In this document: piece by piece, positions 37,329 to 37,727 of the stretch
Numbering within the stretch: the stretch's first letter is position 1
Layout: every line of letters starts with the position of its first letter
From: DAOTXL01 sp034434895
GTDB taxonomy: Bacteria > Chloroflexota > Anaerolineae > JAAYZQ01
Direction of reading: 5' to 3'
DNA length: 37,727 nt
Assembly: GCA_034434895.1 (NCBI GenBank)
Contig: DAOTYI010000139.1
Location: 1-37,727, forward strand
Made by a program: the position numbers and the translations under genes
The notes under the pieces: model-generated
The model's database searches: none
The model's input: only the letters and a program-made list of their open reading frames with translations
Told to the model about the DNA's origin: nothing

Positions 37329-37727
37329 TTGAAAAAGTGTAGCCGTTGTGGCACCGCGATCCTGGATGGGCAGCTTGTCTGCCCGCAATGTGGCAAACCC
37401 CAGCGGCGGCCCCGCCAGGTCCGCTGCCGATACTGTGGCAGGTTGAGCAGCCGCAGCCTGAGGGTATGTCCTCACTGCGGTGAACCGCTGCAACAGGACC
37501 GGCTGCGGCCCATCCTGCTCGGCGGGGCGGTGTTCCTGGGGATGGTGCTGGCTCTGCTGGTGGCTCCCTGGTTGCAGCGCAGGCTGCAGAGTTTCCGGCC
37601 GGCAACGGTGGTCAGCACGGTGCAGGCCATGGCCAGCGAGGTACCTGTCCTGATCGAGGTGCCGACCTTAACCCCTTCACTGACCCCTTCCATCACCCCT
37701 ACACCCACCGATACGCCCACCGTCACC
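37329..37727 (+). CDS. Double zinc-ribbon membrane protein with Thr/Pro-rich linker (partial)
   Basis: TTG 37329 follows GGAGGTGA (37313-37320). The frame is open to the window end, giving 133 residues. Four CxxC pairs form two zinc ribbons: CSRCG, CPQCG, CRYCG and CPHCG in the first ~65 residues. A transmembrane helix (LLGGAVFLGMVLALLVAPWL) follows. The rest is Thr/Pro-rich (TLTPSLTPSITPTPTDTPTV), typical of an outside linker before another domain. In related bacteria such linkers often precede a LysM or other wall-binding domain, which cannot be seen here. Confidence 0.75.
   Translation, partial: MKKCSRCGTAILDGQLVCPQCGKPQRRPRQVRCRYCGRLSSRSLRVCPHCGEPLQQDRLRPILLGGAVFLGMVLALLVAPWLQRRLQSFRPATVVSTVQAMASEVPVLIEVPTLTPSLTPSITPTPTDTPTVT

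Overview
The window looks like a chromosome segment of a GC-rich member of the Chloroflexota, probably near Anaerolineae or Caldilineae. This is inferred from gene content and style, not from a marker gene. The signs are an isopentenyl phosphate kinase next to an aconitase-X small subunit (archaeal-type mevalonate chemistry), thiolase-fold/DUF35 gene pairs, RbsC/XylH-type sugar importers, ferredoxin-tailed aldo/keto reductases, Asp-box and Thr/Pro-linker surface proteins, frequent TTG starts, and AT-rich heptad repeat tracts between genes. All recognised genes but one are on the + strand. I found no tRNA, rRNA, CRISPR array or transposase gene.

Region 1 (1-10.3 kb) is housekeeping. After the tail of an Asp-box repeat protein come recG, coaD, a coiled-coil protein, a DUF177 (YceD-like) gene with a consensus promoter, and rpmF. 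Then follow an acyl-CoA dehydrogenase, fabD, fabG, an Asp23/Gls24 protein, nusB, tatB and tatC. Overlapping or nearly touching genes from fabG to tatC suggest one transcript.

Region 2 (10.3-17.2 kb) holds a CpgS-like GTPase, two thiolase-fold proteins that both lack the catalytic cysteine, and two DUF35 zinc-ribbon/OB proteins. A ferredoxin-tailed aldo/keto reductase and an HD-domain protein follow. The paired Cys-less thiolase and DUF35 genes resemble the architecture of the steroid aldolase Ltp2-ChsH2(DUF35), and the substrate is unknown.

Region 3 (17.2-18.9 kb) has a lone minus-strand pentapeptide-repeat protein and about 650 bp of noncoding DNA with nested inverted repeats and a very strong hairpin terminator.

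Region 4 (18.8-33.6 kb) is a sugar uptake and catabolism operon. A ROK repressor sits behind a perfect sigma70-type promoter overlapped by a 29-bp palindrome. Behind it are two sets of ABC importer parts (permease plus single ATPase; double ATPase plus permease). Between the sets lies one 980-residue lipoprotein with three sugar-binding domains, the first two being a nearly identical 948-bp tandem duplication. A uroporphyrinogen-decarboxylase-like protein, a xylose-isomerase-like enzyme, a second ferredoxin-tailed aldo/keto reductase, a xylulokinase-like kinase and a PfkB kinase complete it. A pentose or pentose-like sugar is the best guess for the substrate.

Region 5 (33.6-37.7 kb) starts with a composite inverted-repeat element and a terminator. 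It then holds a DUF126 (aconitase-X small subunit) gene with isopentenyl phosphate kinase, an IscU-IscX fusion, an RseP-type site-2 protease, a hairpin element between direct repeats, and the start of a zinc-ribbon membrane protein cut by the window end.
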